The notes beneath the pieces are model-generated. The model had not been told where the DNA came from and did not search any database. It worked only from the letters and a program-made list of their open reading frames with translations. 64,000 nucleotides of DNA from Gonocerus acuteangulatus (taxonomy: Eukaryota; Arthropoda; Insecta; Hemiptera; Coreidae): contig OX328132.1 in assembly GCA_946811695.1 (NCBI GenBank), positions 94,901,456 through 94,965,455 of the forward strand, given 5' to 3'. This document shows, piece after piece, positions 44,705 through 56,300 of this stretch. Both the position numbers and the translations under genes were made by a program. The stretch's first letter is position 1; every line of letters starts with the position of its first letter.

Positions 44705-46618
44705 AACATTATACACATATAAATATACACACACACATATATACACACACACACGTACATACATACATACATATACATATATACATATATATACACATAC
44801 ATACATATATACACAAAATATAGCATATACACACATACATGCATATACCACAAGATTCATATGAATATTTATTTATTTATTTATTAATGTTTTCGCAATA
44901 TAGGCGACAAAACAAACATCTTCATATGAATAAAGATAACAAATACAAATATAAACCACAATTCATTTGCAGTTACAATGAAAATATAATACACAAAATA
45001 AATAAAATATGGTGCATTAGCTTAATTAAATCAGATCTATAGGTTATTAAAGTAAACTATTAAAATCGAAAGCACAAAGAAAAGAAGGGAGATTGGCTGG
45101 ATTTTTTTGTATAAATTAGTGTTATTTAAATAATGTAATATAGTGTTGATGTGAGGGCTACCTTCTGCGAGTACTGTGTGTAAGTCGTGTGGCATGAGTA
45201 AATTGCCTCGTCTTCTGCAGTCTGTCAGTATGTGTTTTATCGTCAGGGTAACATTACACAGGGAGCACACGGGTCTGTCCTGTCTTTCCATTAAGTATGA
45301 ATGTGTTATAAGTGAGTGTCCAATTCTTAGCCTGGTCAGGACAACTTGGTCTCTTCTATTTAAAGACAAATCATTATCATGCCAGACTTTGATTGAGTTT
45401 TTAATTTCTCTCAATTTGTTGTCTGTCCGTAACCAGTGATTTAGCCAATCTTGTAATATGTGTGTATGTGATATGTTACATAAGTCCTGTGTAGTTAGTT
45501 GTCTGATGTCAATGTTTTCTTTAAAGGTAGCCTGTTTAGCGTGGTTGTCCACGTCTGTGTTTAGGCCTATGTCTCTATGTCCCGGTATCCAAAGCATTCT
45601 AATGTTGTGTTGTTTTAATCTGTGTATTTGGGTGTATATTTATGTGATTATGGGATGGTTGTTGTAAATTCTTTCCATAGAGTGTAAAGAACTCAATGAA
45701 TCAGTACAAATTATAATATCACTTTCCTCTATGTTATTGGTTTTGGTCAGTGATAAGTGTATACCTTGTAATTCTGCAGTGTAAACTGAAGTGTAGTCGT
45801 GTAATTTAATGGTATTGATTTGATTTTCTGTGATCGCTGCAGCGCCGGTCCCGTTGTTAGTTTTAGATCCGTCTGTAAATGTGAAGAGTGCTGAGGGATT
45901 GTCTTTGGTGATTGAATTGTACATAGACTTGTAAAATTGTGAGGCAAGTGGATCATTTTTATTGAAATGTGTCATTGTTAGGTTAATTCTTAAGTTCTTT
46001 ACACTCCAGGGGGGAAAGTGTAAAGGTTTATTTGTGTACACAGGAGTATTCAGAAACAAGGTGTCATCTGTGTTCTGTAAGTGACGGATAAGTAGAGGTC
46101 TGTGTTTCCTATGTGTCTGTGTGTATTTATTAGATAGTTCTTCGCTGAAGTATGTGTGTACACAAGGTGTATCAAGAGCTTTCGATTTTAAAAGAAACTT
46201 TAATCCTAAATACCTTCGTCTATACTCCAATGGAGGTTCTCCAGGTTCTACACAGAGACTATCCGAAGGGCTTGTCCTAAATGCACCCGTAGCTATTCTC
46301 AAAGCAGTGTGGTGAATGTCAAGAAGTTTGAGTGTACTGGGACTGGCGGACGAATAAGCAATACAACCATAATCCAGTAAAGACCTGGTGTAGGAACGAT
46401 AAAAAGTAAGCATTAAACGTCTGTCAGCTCCCCACTTAGTGTTACTTAGAATTCTCAACAAATTCAAACTTTTTTTGCATTTTTTAAAGAGTTCCTTTAG
46501 GTGGGGTACCCATGTTAACTTCTTGTCAAATTTCAGGCCTAGAAAAGTGAGGAAATCTGAGGGTTGGATATATATGTATTTAACGTTATTTTCGAAAGCT
46601 AACAGGCCAATCCATGTT

Positions 46619-46620
<2 letters not shown>
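44530..46620 (-). mobile_element. 5'-truncated non-LTR retrotransposon with RNase H
   Basis: The coding part runs from about 46,620 to 45,037 in one frame. Its 3' UTR seems to extend to about 44,530, where GCCATAGTTGCGGAGCTCTT precedes an AAATAAA-type tail. (TA)n and (CA)n tracts lie in the UTR. It is truncated inside the RT domain at a TA microsatellite. See the CDS entry for domains. Confidence 0.75.
45037..46620 (-). pseudogene. LINE ORF2 C-terminus: RT thumb, RNase H, CCHC
   Basis: Encodes the C-terminal third of a LINE polyprotein. Order: RT thumb region with FLGLKFDKKLTWVPHL (about 46,560-46,490) and YRSYTRSLLDYGC; RNase H domain with catalytic-type TDGSK (D), TAELQGI (E), ICTDSLSSL (D), WIPGHRDIG (H) and NTDVDNHAKQA (D); then a CX2CX7HX4C knuckle (CSLCNVTLTIKHILTDC). 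RNase H plus this knuckle is typical of I/R1/LOA-type LINEs. One in-frame TAA (45,640-45,642) falls between the third and fourth RNase H motifs; otherwise the frame is open for about 1.58 kb. It is recent but dead, through truncation and the stop. Confidence 0.85.
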
Positions 46621-46685
<65 letters not shown>

Positions 46686-46700
46686 GCATTGGCCTGTTAA
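46599..46700. repeat. Palindrome around a TA microsatellite
   Basis: AACAGGCCAATCCATGTTTT (46,601-46,620) and its inverted copy AAAACATGCATTGGCCTGTT (about 46,679-46,698), one mismatch in 20, flank a pure (TA)n. The left arm is LINE coding sequence. Confidence 0.8.
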
Positions 46701-46779
46701 ACTAAAAGAATCCCGAGATATATAGGTGTCGCTATATATTTGACGACGCGTTTGTGTGTATGTGTGTGAGAATAAATTC

Positions 46780-46912
46780 GACCACCTACATTTTCGTTAT
46801 CTATGGGGTCTGAAACGAGAAATTTCTAGTCAGCGCTTTCGGATTGCGTCTTGAGGTCAACCTCATAAGCGGGTTTCGTCCCTACACAGGGAGGGAGGAA
46901 CCGCGCAAAAAG
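46780..46912 (+). repeat. A-family 3' end fragment
   Basis: TTCGACCACC, TCTATGGGGTCTGAAACGAG and a hairpin ending GGGAGGAACCGCGCAAAAA, the A-family 3' terminus with CTAA changed to CAAA. Confidence 0.7.
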
Positions 46913-47795
46913 AAGGTTAGGTCACAGGATTCGCCTCCTACTACCCTTGAAATGCTAAAGAAGGCTGTATTGGAGGAGTGGGGCAACATCCCACAAGATT
47001 TTATTAAAAAGCAATAGCTTTTAATAAATGAATATGCCAAAAAGGATGGAAGCAGTTATTAAAGTCAGAGGAGGCAATACTTCTTAGTAAGTGCCATTAA
47101 AGACAATAAAATTTAAATTATTTATTTATTATTATTTATTGATGATGATGCTCCGCATCTAAAGCGAAGGGCATAAAATTTAAATTAAAAAAATATGAAA
47201 TTTTGTTCTTCTTTTATTTTTGTAAAGATTTTTTTCCATTAAAAACATATTAAATTGTAGTATTCTGTTCAATAAAGTTGTTTGATTTGAATTTATGAGG
47301 CCTTTTGTAAATTTAAACCTGCTGTTCTCCTAAAAATAAAAAATAAAATCTAAATTGAATAAATGTTTGTTTTACTAAAACTCAATACATAAATGAGAAG
47401 TAAGTTGTTTTTTTTTATTTATTTATTTGTTTTTTTTTGTAATGGAGGTGAATTTTGTTGGGATCACGCAGCTCCTGTGAGTGGGACTTCGTGCCTAATC
47501 CATGAGTTTTAAGCCCGAGAGAAGCTTGATCTTTTAACATATCATTTCCCTACTCCCGCCACGATGATCGATAACTCTGATGAGTCATTCTGTCTCTTTA
47601 TGAGCAGCGTAGAAACAAATCCATTACACCACCAGAAATAGGCAGGCATTTCTCCTGGACAAGTTAACATCCATCAAGAATCTTTCTTCAGCGAGTTTTC
47701 TCCCTCATTGTGAGCATGAAAACATACTAATGAAGGAGACCCAATTGTGCCATTCGGAAATGCTGATATTTTTTATTTGTTATTGTTGATTAGCG
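46913..47795. other. Unassigned region
   Basis: ATT/GATGATG-rich stretch near 47,120-47,150. No known TE edge or gene. A 47,876-47,932 TA tract follows. Confidence 0.3.
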
Positions 47796-47872
47796 CGTGG
47801 AAGGAAACGTGCGTATTAAATTTCATCAAAACTTGACCACTTTGAGGCTTCTAGAGAGCGAAAATACAACTA

Positions 47873-47935
<63 letters not shown>

Positions 47936-47989
47936 CAAAAATGGTCTCAAACGAAAGTTCGTTAACTAGCAAAGTCGTCAACCAATTTA

Positions 47990-48335
47990 TTTAATACAAT
48001 TCACGATAAAATGGCCGGCTTACCACAACCAATGAAACCATTTTTGAGGCGATATCTGTAACCGTAGTTTAGAAAAATGGAAAAAAAATCTGGTTTGGAT
48101 ATTTAGAATCGTGGGATTCAATTGAAATATTTTCTAAAAGTCTTGATTCTGCTACATATACGTTCTCACAAATGGCACAGTTAAGTGGGCCTAAATTATA
48201 TCTTTCATTCTACTGTAAAACGTTTAATAGTATTTCATTACTGTCAAGATATTTTTCTTAAATCTCTGCATTTATAACCCTTATATTGCTGAAAAATTAT
48301 CTTATTTTACTCCTGCGAAGCGGACTTATTCTTGT
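47990..48335 (-). repeat. A-family fragment, minus strand
   Basis: The minus strand gives ATCCCACGATTCTAAATATC, CGGTTACAGATATCGCCTCA and ATGGTTTCATTGG. AAGTCCGCTTCGCAGGAGTA at 48,310-48,335 may be its 5' end. Confidence 0.55.
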
Positions 48336-48890
48336 TAGAGCTTGAAACTTTAACCCAATTTGCCCCCAACCTCCTATTTTCTTATTACTTTTTTCAAGGT
48401 ATTTGACTATTTATAAGTTATATGCCTACTGATATTAGTTTCATTCGCCAACAGAGCTTGCGATAAACTGTGCTGGGAATCTCAGAATCTCTTCGAATTG
48501 AGTGAACAATGCTGCAAGTGAGTACAATGTACCGTTCGTTCAAAGTGATAAATTATAAAGCCGCTTCCGCGGGTCTTCACATCCTCTTTCTCTGTCTCTT
48601 CAACGGAAATACACAAAAGAACTTTTCACCAAATCATTCACCCATTAAACTATGTCAACGACCGAATCGTATTAAACAAAGAACTTTTAATAAGAATCCA
48701 TATTAATAACATTAGTCTCGAATGCCGAATTTAGCTACGCTTCTTCGAAATTTAGTTTTCTAGAGATTTCATAAAATACAAAAAAAATATTACTCATTAA
48801 CACGCTTCGTCCCTCAACAATGAGATTTCAAACCTCTGTTAAGATAATAATTAGAGAATAATAATAATAATAATATAATGAAACTAAAAA
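48336..48890. other. Unassigned sequence
   Basis: ATA/AATAAT run near 48,845-48,880. Nothing else was recognised. Confidence 0.3.
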
Positions 48891-49060
48891 AGTCTGACTC
48901 GCAGAAACTGCGTTAACGAAATTATATCTATTGTCATTTAGAACGCCTGCAATAAAAATAGCTAATATTTTGCGAAAAATGAAAACCCCTACTCCAATGA
49001 AACCTTGATGAAAAGTAAAATTTTGAAGCAGCGTTAGCTTACAGTAGCGGAAAACCGTGT
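48891..49060 (+). repeat. Diverged A-like 5' end
   Basis: AGTCTGACTCGCAGAAACTG preceded by an A-run. The subterminal TTAGCGCGGTTCC is lost. Confidence 0.5.
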
Positions 49061-49276
49061 GTCAGCCACTTCGAATTCCGCCCAGAAAGATCTATGACAA
49101 ACGTATCTTCACCGAATGCTGTTTCGGAAGATGAAATATATTTCGGAGCATGAAATATCTCTACTTGACATAAACGGTAATTTGAGTGAAAATATGGTTG
49201 ACAACCCGACTAAGATTACAAATTTATTTGATTTTTTAAAATGTACAGAACTCCTGAATAAACTGTAATAAAATAA

Positions 49277-50052
49277 TCCCCCCCAAAAAAAACATAAATG
49301 TGAAATAGAGGCCAAGTTCCTCCCCCCACAAAGAAACACTCCCATCCCCAAAAATATCCCCTCCTAAACCCCCCCCCCCAAAACGCCTTACCATCCTACA
49401 CTCCAAAAAATTAGTATGAGTTAGTGTTTTAAGTGCACCATCTTTTCAACCAAAAATATTTGCCAATACAAGAGATGATACAAGAAAGAAATGTCCCAGT
49501 TCATTACTTGGAAGACCTCATAGTTACTTACTAAGAACAGTAAAGATACTTCAACTGACCTTTAAAAACAACAATAAAAATACTTATATCCAGTTACTAA
49601 AATATCACTTTCCTCAACCAGGTATATTCTTAAACTTGACAATGTTTAGTTTTCTCTCTAAAGATAATTTCGGCACAAATAAAACATTGCCAAGTTTAAG
49701 AATATACCTGGTTGAGAAAAGTGATATTTTAGTAACTGGATATAAGTATTTTTATTGTTGTTTTTAAAGGTCAGTTGAAGTGTCTTTACTGTTCTTAGTA
49801 AGTAACTATGAGGTCTTCCAAGTAATGAACTTGGACATTTCTTTCTTGCATCATCTCTTGTATTGGCAAATATTTTTGGTTGAAAAGATGGTGCACTTAA
49901 AACACTAACTCATACTAATTTTTTGGAGTGTAGGATGGTAAGGCGTTTTGGGGGAGGGGGGGTTTAGGAGGGGATATTTTTGGGGATGGGAGTGTTTCTT
50001 TGTGGGGGGAGGAACTTGGCCTCTATTTCACATTTATGTTTCTTTTTTGGGA
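49277..50052. repeat. Large near-perfect palindrome (about 370 bp arms)
   Basis: The left arm (49,277-49,647) runs from AAACATAAATGTGAAATAGA to AAACTTGACAATGTTT. The right arm (49,682-50,052) is its inverted copy, with a 34-nt loop containing AAGATAATTTCGGCACAAA. Mismatches are few, so the repeat is young or kept similar by gene conversion. No coding content. A half copy lies at 56,504-56,922. Confidence 0.9.
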
Positions 50053-50186
50053 TCTCATTACTATTTTCTAAGAATTAATTAAAATTTAGTTGCCGCACAC
50101 CTACTGGTTTTTGTACTTCATATAAAACCAGGGTCTTTGGATTGTGCATTAAGTTCTCCTTACTGCTTGATATTTGATACCAATAA

Positions 50187-50549
50187 TCAACCTACATACA
50201 TCTAATCACTAGCCTAGAAAAGTTAGAAGCTCTTCCAGATGACATTACTCTAGAGGACAAATTGATTACTCTCTTAACTAAACTATTACACTGTAAAACA
50301 CAGGAACCTTATCCCGAGGATAAAGATCACAATAGGGAAAGTGTAGAAGACCTTCAAGAAAAAGATAAGAAAAAAGAACATACATTTTGGGTTTGTGATC
50401 CTAAACTTTGGAATTTAGATGGCTCGACTTTGAAAAACTTAGTATCTGCTGTCAAGTATATTATGCAGTTAACCCCTACGACTTTATTTACTACATTTAA
50501 GAAAGAAGTCACAACTGTTGTTGTTAAGATGCGTCGAAATGTTTCTTAA
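50187..50549 (+). pseudogene. TE-associated ORF, unknown
   Basis: An open frame of about 120 codons with no stop from 50,187 encodes an acidic-basic peptide (LEALPDDITLEDK, PEDKDHNRESVEDL, FWVCDPKLWNLDG). Its last codons, KMRRNVS then stop, match sequence in the Helitron-like repeats at 11,112 and 53,830 (GATGCGTCTAAATGTTTC). It therefore looks like the C-terminus of a protein encoded by the parent of those repeats. No RepHel motif is present. Family not recognised. Confidence 0.4.
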
Positions 50550-50639
50550 AACATCAAATATAGGTTCTCCTTACCAAGACGATTCATTTGATACCCCTCA
50601 GGATGGGTTTCAGAAGGAATGATGGCTTTCCGAAGGAAC

Positions 50640-51073
50640 AAAAAGTACATAGGTAATATGACACTCCCGTATCAAGACCTACCTGCGTGCCAAGTTTGGT
50701 CAAAATAGGTCAAACGGTGTGAATTTGTATAAGGAACAAACATGCAGACAGACAGCTAAAAGACGATTTTGACCTAGCCTATGACACTACCCGGATAAAG
50801 ACCTACCTATGTACTATGTTTGGTCAAAATCGGTCAAATCGTGTGGATTTGTATAAGGAATAAACTGTTAGGTAAACAGCTGATAGACGATTTTGAACTA
50901 GCCTATGACACTCCCCGGATCAAAACCGACACGTGTGTCAAATTTTGTCAAAATCGGCCAAACGGTGTGTATTTGTATAAGGAACAAACAGACAGACAGC
51001 TGAAAGACAATTTAACCTAGCCTATGATTCTCCCCGTATCAAGACCCATCTGTGTCCCAAGTTTGGTCAAAAT
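50640..51073 (+). repeat. About 125 bp tandem array, left part
   Basis: Units with TTTGGTCAAAATCGGTCAAA, CGGTGTG.ATTTGTATAAGG, AACAAACA.ACAGACAGC and CCTAGCCTATGACACTCCC, at about 50,697, 50,822, 50,947 and 51,061. The array is interrupted by the hAT at 51,074 and resumes at 53,751. Confidence 0.85.
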
Positions 51074-51307
51074 CAGAGTTGGGCATTATTCAATAATTTT
51101 TTTATTCAATGATCATTCAAATAAATTTTTATTGAATAATAATTTATTCATTGATTACGTTATTCATACACTGAATAATTTTTTATTCTATGAATAACAG
51201 GTTTGGATCATTATTCAATAAATTTTTATTGAATAAGAATTCATTCATTTATTCAGTTATTCATTGTATTCATTGACTGATTTTTTTTTTAACTTTTTTT
51301 ATGTGTG

Positions 51308-51315
<8 letters not shown>

Positions 51316-51364
<49 letters not shown>

Positions 51365-51725
51365 CACGTGTCTGTTTGTTCTTTATACACAACCAGACCG
51401 TTTGACCGATTTTGGCCAAACTCGGCACACAGGTAGGTCTTGATCCACGAAGTGTCGTGGGCTATTCCAAAAAGGCTTACCAGCTGTCTGTCTATATGTT
51501 TGTTCCTTATACAAATCCACACCGTTTGACCGATTTTGACCAAACTCGGCACACAGATAGATCATGATATGGGTAGTGTCGTAGGCTATTTAAAAAACGT
51601 CTACCAGCTGTCTGTCTGTATGTTTTTTCCTTGTACAATTCCACATCGTTTGGCCGTTTTTGACTAAACTTGGGACACAGGTAGGTATTGATCTGGGGAA
51701 TGTCTTAGGCTACGTCAAAATGGTG
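51316..51725 (-). repeat. Inner array, left arm (minus)
   Basis: (TA)n then AAATCACGTGTCTGTTTGTT and three units with 'gaccgatttt..ccaaactcggcacacag' at about 51,404, 51,538 and 51,652. Reverse orientation to 52,495-53,353. Confidence 0.8.
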
Positions 51726-51849
51726 TACGTAAAACGAAAGTGTAAGTATGTGTGTACTACTGCAGACATCTCGTCTGCAAAACGCAGACGTTTTTCTTTT
51801 GGCGTGACTGCTCGCTGGATGGACAACAATTTTTAAAGGCAGTCAGCTG

Positions 51850-52290
51850 CTCTTGCTTGCCGCCCATTTCAAAATTCCCATTCATTTGATAGAATAGCAT
51901 TTATGTTGAGTGATATCCATGCGGAATTGAAACTTGACGAATTTTTTGGATTTTTTAAATAAAACGTTTTAGAAGAGGTAAATGCACTAATGGAGGTGAC
52001 ACCTACAGCTCGCCTATCTAAAGTTAATGATTTTTTTGATTTTGGAAATGTCGATACCGTAACAAGCGACGACTCTCTTACGAAAGCAGAAGTCCAAGTT
52101 TGCAATTTTTTGAAAATCAGGAAGAAGAGTATGTTAAATAATTTTAAATATCTGCGCCAGTTGAAAGACTGTTTTCATTCGCTAGCAAGACAAATACTCC
52201 CCAAGCACATAAGCTCAGTTATGAACATTTTGAAAAGTGAGCGACCTTGAACGCTTATTTGAATAATTAGTTCTCGTGTGATAGAAAAAC
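51850..52290 (+). pseudogene. hAT transposase C-terminal remnant
   Basis: The open frame from 51,990 (VTPTARLSKVNDFFDFGN) is followed, after a frameshift near 52,140-52,155, by ISAPVERLFSFASKTNTPQA in another frame, ending LNAYLNN and a stop at about 52,266-52,268. SAPVERLFS is the conserved hAT dimerisation block. An extra stop (HFEK*) follows it. No N-terminal zinc finger or catalytic core remains. Belongs to the 51,074-53,750 element. Confidence 0.7.
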
Positions 52291-52494
52291 ATAATTAGGC
52301 AATATAATTTTTTTTAAATAATGGCTACTATAAGCCTATCATTAAAATTTAATTTTCATGGCAGCAACGTTACAAACCAAGTAAGTAATATTAAAATCTA
52401 ATAACACAAATCTGTAACTGTTCGGGTTTACAGTTGCGAACCTGTGACCTCCGAACTGTGAGTCCTAGACAATTTTTACGTTGCCTGTAACACC

Positions 52495-53302
52495 CCCGGA
52501 TCACGACCTACATGTGCGCCAAGTTTGGTCAAAATCGGTCAAACGGTGTTGATATGAATAAGGACCAACCAGGCAGACAAACAGATGGTACACGTTTTTG
52601 ACCTAGCCTATGACACTCCCCGTATCAAAACCTACCTGTGTGTCAAGTTTGATCAAAATCGGTCAAACGGTGTGGATTTATATAACGAGCAAACATTCAG
52701 ACAGACAGCTAATAGACGTTTTTGACCTAACTTATGCCAATCCCCCTATCAAGACCTACCTATGTTCCGAGTTTGGTCAAAATCGGTCAAAAGGTGAGGA
52801 TTTGTATAAGGAACAATCATACAGACATACAACTGGTAGACGTTTTTGACCGATCCTATGACAATCCCCCTATCAAGAAATACCTGTGTTCCAAGTTTGA
52901 TCAAAATCGGGCAAAACGATGTGGATTTGTATAAATAACAAACATACATACAGACAGCTGGTAGATTTTTTTGACTTAGCCTATGATACTCCCCGTATCG
53001 AGACCTGCCAGTGTGCCAAGATTGGTCAAACGGTGTGAATTTGTATACGGAACAAACATACAGATAAACAGCTGGTGGACGTTTTTAGATTAGCCTACGA
53101 CACTCCCTGGATAAGACCTACCTGTGTACCAAGTTTGGTCAAAATCGGTCAAACGGTGTGGATTTGTAGAAGGAATAAACATACAGACAGACAGCTGGTA
53201 GACGACGAGACATCCCGTATGAAGACCTACCAGTATTCCAAGTTTGGTCAAAATCGGTCAAACGGTGTGGATTTGTATAAGGAACAAACAGACAGACGCG
53301 TG

Positions 53303-53353
<51 letters not shown>
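52495..53353 (+). repeat. Inner array, right arm (plus)
   Basis: About seven units (near 52,527, 52,650, 52,775, 52,900, 53,025, 53,140 and 53,250), ending CAGACGCGTGATTTATATAT and (TA)n. It mirrors the left arm end. Confidence 0.85.
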
Positions 53354-53360
<7 letters not shown>

Positions 53361-53750
53361 TATCACTCTTATATATAGTTTTCATTAAAAGAAAGAAAAA
53401 TTTTGATGTACTTAACGAAACATTTCACTCAAATAAATCATTTTTATTCAATAAAAATTTTCATTCAAATAAATCATTTTTATTCAATAAAAATTTTCAT
53501 TCAATAAATTATTTTTATTCAATAAAAATTTTCATTCAATAAATCATTTTTATTCAATAAAATCATTTTCAATCAATAAAAATTTTCATTCAATAAATCA
53601 TTGTTATTCAATAATGAATAAAAATAAAAATTTACGTTATTCATTGATTCACTGAATAATGAATGAAAAATTATTCATTATTCAGAATGAAATATCAAAT
53701 TTATTCATTATTCATTATTCATTATTCTGAATGATTTTTGCCCAACACTG

Positions 53751-54354
53751 GTCAAAATCGGTCAAACGGTACGGATATGTATAAGGAACAAACATACAGA
53801 CAGACAGCTAGTATAAGATTTTGACCGAGCCTATATGCGTCTAATTGTTTCTTAAAACGTCAAATATAAGTTCTTCATACCGAGACGATTCATTTGATAC
53901 CCCACATCATGGGTTTCGGACTGAATGACGGGTTTCCGAAGGAAGTACAAAACTGGCACGCCCCCGCCCCGGAAGTGGAGTCAAACACAACTTTTCAGGA
54001 TTTTTCGATTTTTTCCTTTAATAACACCTTAATATCTATCATCATGCAAAATTTCAAGTCTCTAGAATCATTGGAAGTGCCTAATAATTTTGATGAGTCA
54101 GTGAGTGAGTGAGTGAGTGAGTCCTATAAATCCCGATTTTCGATCGCTTATATCTTAGAAACTATTCGATGTAGAATTATGAAATTTCCAGTTTTACTCA
54201 CATCTAGTAGTATAATACCTGTGTAAAATTTCATAACTTTATCTTTACCTGGTTGAAAGTTATGAGAGGGTAAAAATCGGCTCTAAGACCTCCTGTAATA
54301 TACACACAGTATGCTTAGGCCGGAACTTGGCCTGGCGCACTACCGTGCGCCTAG
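53751..54354 (+). mobile_element. Helitron-like 3' part with CTAG end
   Basis: The tandem unit resumes after the hAT, then ATGCGTCTAATTGTTTCTT, GATACCCCACATCATGGGTT, (GTGA)n at about 54,100-54,121 and AGGCCGGAACTTGGCCT. It ends with a perfect hairpin GGCGCAC-TACC-GTGCGCC (54,334-54,351) overlapping CTAG (54,351-54,354). Helitrons end in CTRR preceded by a hairpin; the lack of a spacer is unusual. Confidence 0.55.
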
Positions 54355-54567
54355 ATATATATGTAAAATAATATGACATTTTCAAACATTAATATGAAAT
54401 TCCTAACCCTACAATCAATGTCGTTAATGATCTTAAAGTTGGATACGCTTAAAAGAAAAAAGAAAAGAAAAATAAAAAACATCTATGACAAACAATTAAA
54501 AATAGTTTCCCATCTAACGTATTTTGTTTTACAGGCAAATTTTGCTCGATAAAATCAATTTTAAAAA

Positions 54568-55917
54568 AAGTCCGTCACGCAGGAGCTGCATAACTAAGCA
54601 CTTTCCTCAGAATTTGGGTAGTGTAGACTGCTTTCCAGAACAATTTGCTTAAAATATCCTACATAAATAAAATAAAAACATGAATAGTTCTTTTTTATAT
54701 TTGTAATGAGTAACTGATCAATTATTAACTTGCTTCCAGAGTTATGTTTACACATGGTACCTACTACACTACGTAATAAATACAAAAAACCTCATATTAT
54801 CGTATTTTGATCTAACGCAGGAACAGGATACAGTCACTCTAGTGGTAGAAAGCGCTCCTTGCGGCGGCATTGTGAACCTACGTCTGGCGGGCTTTTCTAT
54901 TGAAATATATTACAAATTAAACCCCCGATTTCCGATTGACCTATTCAGCTCATTTTTACAACACTTCTTTCTCATGAGTTACCCACGACGTATACCGCGT
55001 TTCGTTACAATACAGCAGAAATTACGATCGTTATGAGTATATTAGGAATTTGGGTCCGGAGTAACCCCCCCCTTCTAATGAACCGATTTAGTTTATTTTT
55101 ACAACACATATTTACCTGTAGATTACCACTACGAATACCGAGTTTCGTCAAAATATACCAAAAATCACGGCTGGTAGTGGCGAATTGGTATTGTGGGTCC
55201 TGAGTAAACCCCCCCCCTCCTAATGAACCGATTTAGTTTATTTTTACAACACACATTTAACTGTGGATTACCACTACGAATAACGAGTTTCGTCGAAATA
55301 TACCAAAAATCACGGCTGGTAGTGGCGAATTGGTATTGTGGGTCCGGAGTAATCCCCCCCCCTCCTAATGAACTGATTTAGTTTATTTTTACAACACATA
55401 TTTACCTGTGGATTACCACTACGAATAACGAGTTTCGTCGAAATATACCAAAAATCACGGCTGGTAGTGGCGAATTGGTATTGTGGGTCCGGAGTAATCC
55501 CCCCCCCTCCTAATGAACTGATTTAGTTTATTTTTACAACACATATTTACCTGTGGATTACCACTACGAATACCGAGTTTCGTCGAAATATACCAAAAAT
55601 CACGGCTGGTAGTGGCGAATTGGTATTGTGGGTCCGGAATAATCCCCCCCTTCTAATGAACCGATTTAGTTCATTTTTATATCTCACTTTTCTCTCTATA
55701 TTACCACTACGAATACCAAGTTTCGTTGAAATATAACAAATATTACGGCTGACATAGTCAAATTAGTGTTTTGGGTTCGGGGTAAACCCCCCCCCCCTTC
55801 CGGTGGACCGACTTTGGTGGTTAACGAACTGGTTCAATCGTTTGCTAATTGAATGCTATATACCAAGTTTCGTGACGAAAAAACAAAAACTCTGGCTGCT
55901 ATCGTGTTAACAGACAG

Positions 55918-55973
<56 letters not shown>

Positions 55974-56092
55974 TAACGGGGGTCATTTTCGGTGTCTACT
56001 AGGTAGGATCGATAAAGATTTGAAGAAATTTTTCAAAAATTCCGTCATGAGTCCAACCTCAATAGCTACTTTCCTTCGGAGGAAAGTGCTAA
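54568..56092 (+). mobile_element. B3: Helentron-like B-family element
   Basis: 5' AAAAGTCCGTCACGCAGGAG with AAGCACTTTCCTC; 3' hairpin CTTTCC-TTCGGA-GGAAAG and TGCTAA at 56,072-56,092. About five minisatellite units (55,030-55,680) and a (CA)n(TA)n tract (55,917-55,968). It is inverted relative to B1 and B2. Confidence 0.75.
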
Positions 56093-56099
56093 TAGAAAA

Positions 56100-56300
56100 T
56101 CTAACAGAAAGAACCGTTAAAAGCAATGAAACTAACACTTCCGGAGATATAATCACTCATTTCTCCGATTGAGATTATCCCATCGAAATATACCTTAGAT
56201 ATTTTTTTGTGGAGAATGTAATAAGCTATCGAATGGTCACCTTCCACTTACTACGATTTCCCAACCGTTTTCGAGTTATATAATATTCTTATCCGTAGTG
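56100..56300 (+). repeat. A-family internal fragment
   Basis: 'catttctccgattgagattatcccatcg', 'cgaatggtcaccttccacttac' and 'ccaaccgttttcgag' match the A-family body. Two tandem copies of a about 115 bp unit (TTATCCGTAGTGTCATTAAG) follow to 56,500. Confidence 0.6.

Larger units (their letters stand above)
51074..53750. mobile_element. 2.7 kb hAT element with foldback arms
   Basis: Ends CAGAGTTGGGCATTATTCA and TGAATGATTTTTGCCCAACACTG complement are imperfect inverted repeats, flanked by a perfect 8 bp TSD GTCAAAAT (51,066-51,073 and 53,751-53,758). ATTCAATAAA-type subterminal repeats occupy 51,090-51,290 and 53,430-53,740. Inside are two oppositely oriented arrays of the same about 125 bp unit as outside, around a hAT transposase remnant. 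Confidence 0.85.

Noticed and set aside
46439..46705. Plus-strand ORF at 46,439-46,705
   Set aside because: It is the antisense of the LINE RT domain running into a (TA)n tract.
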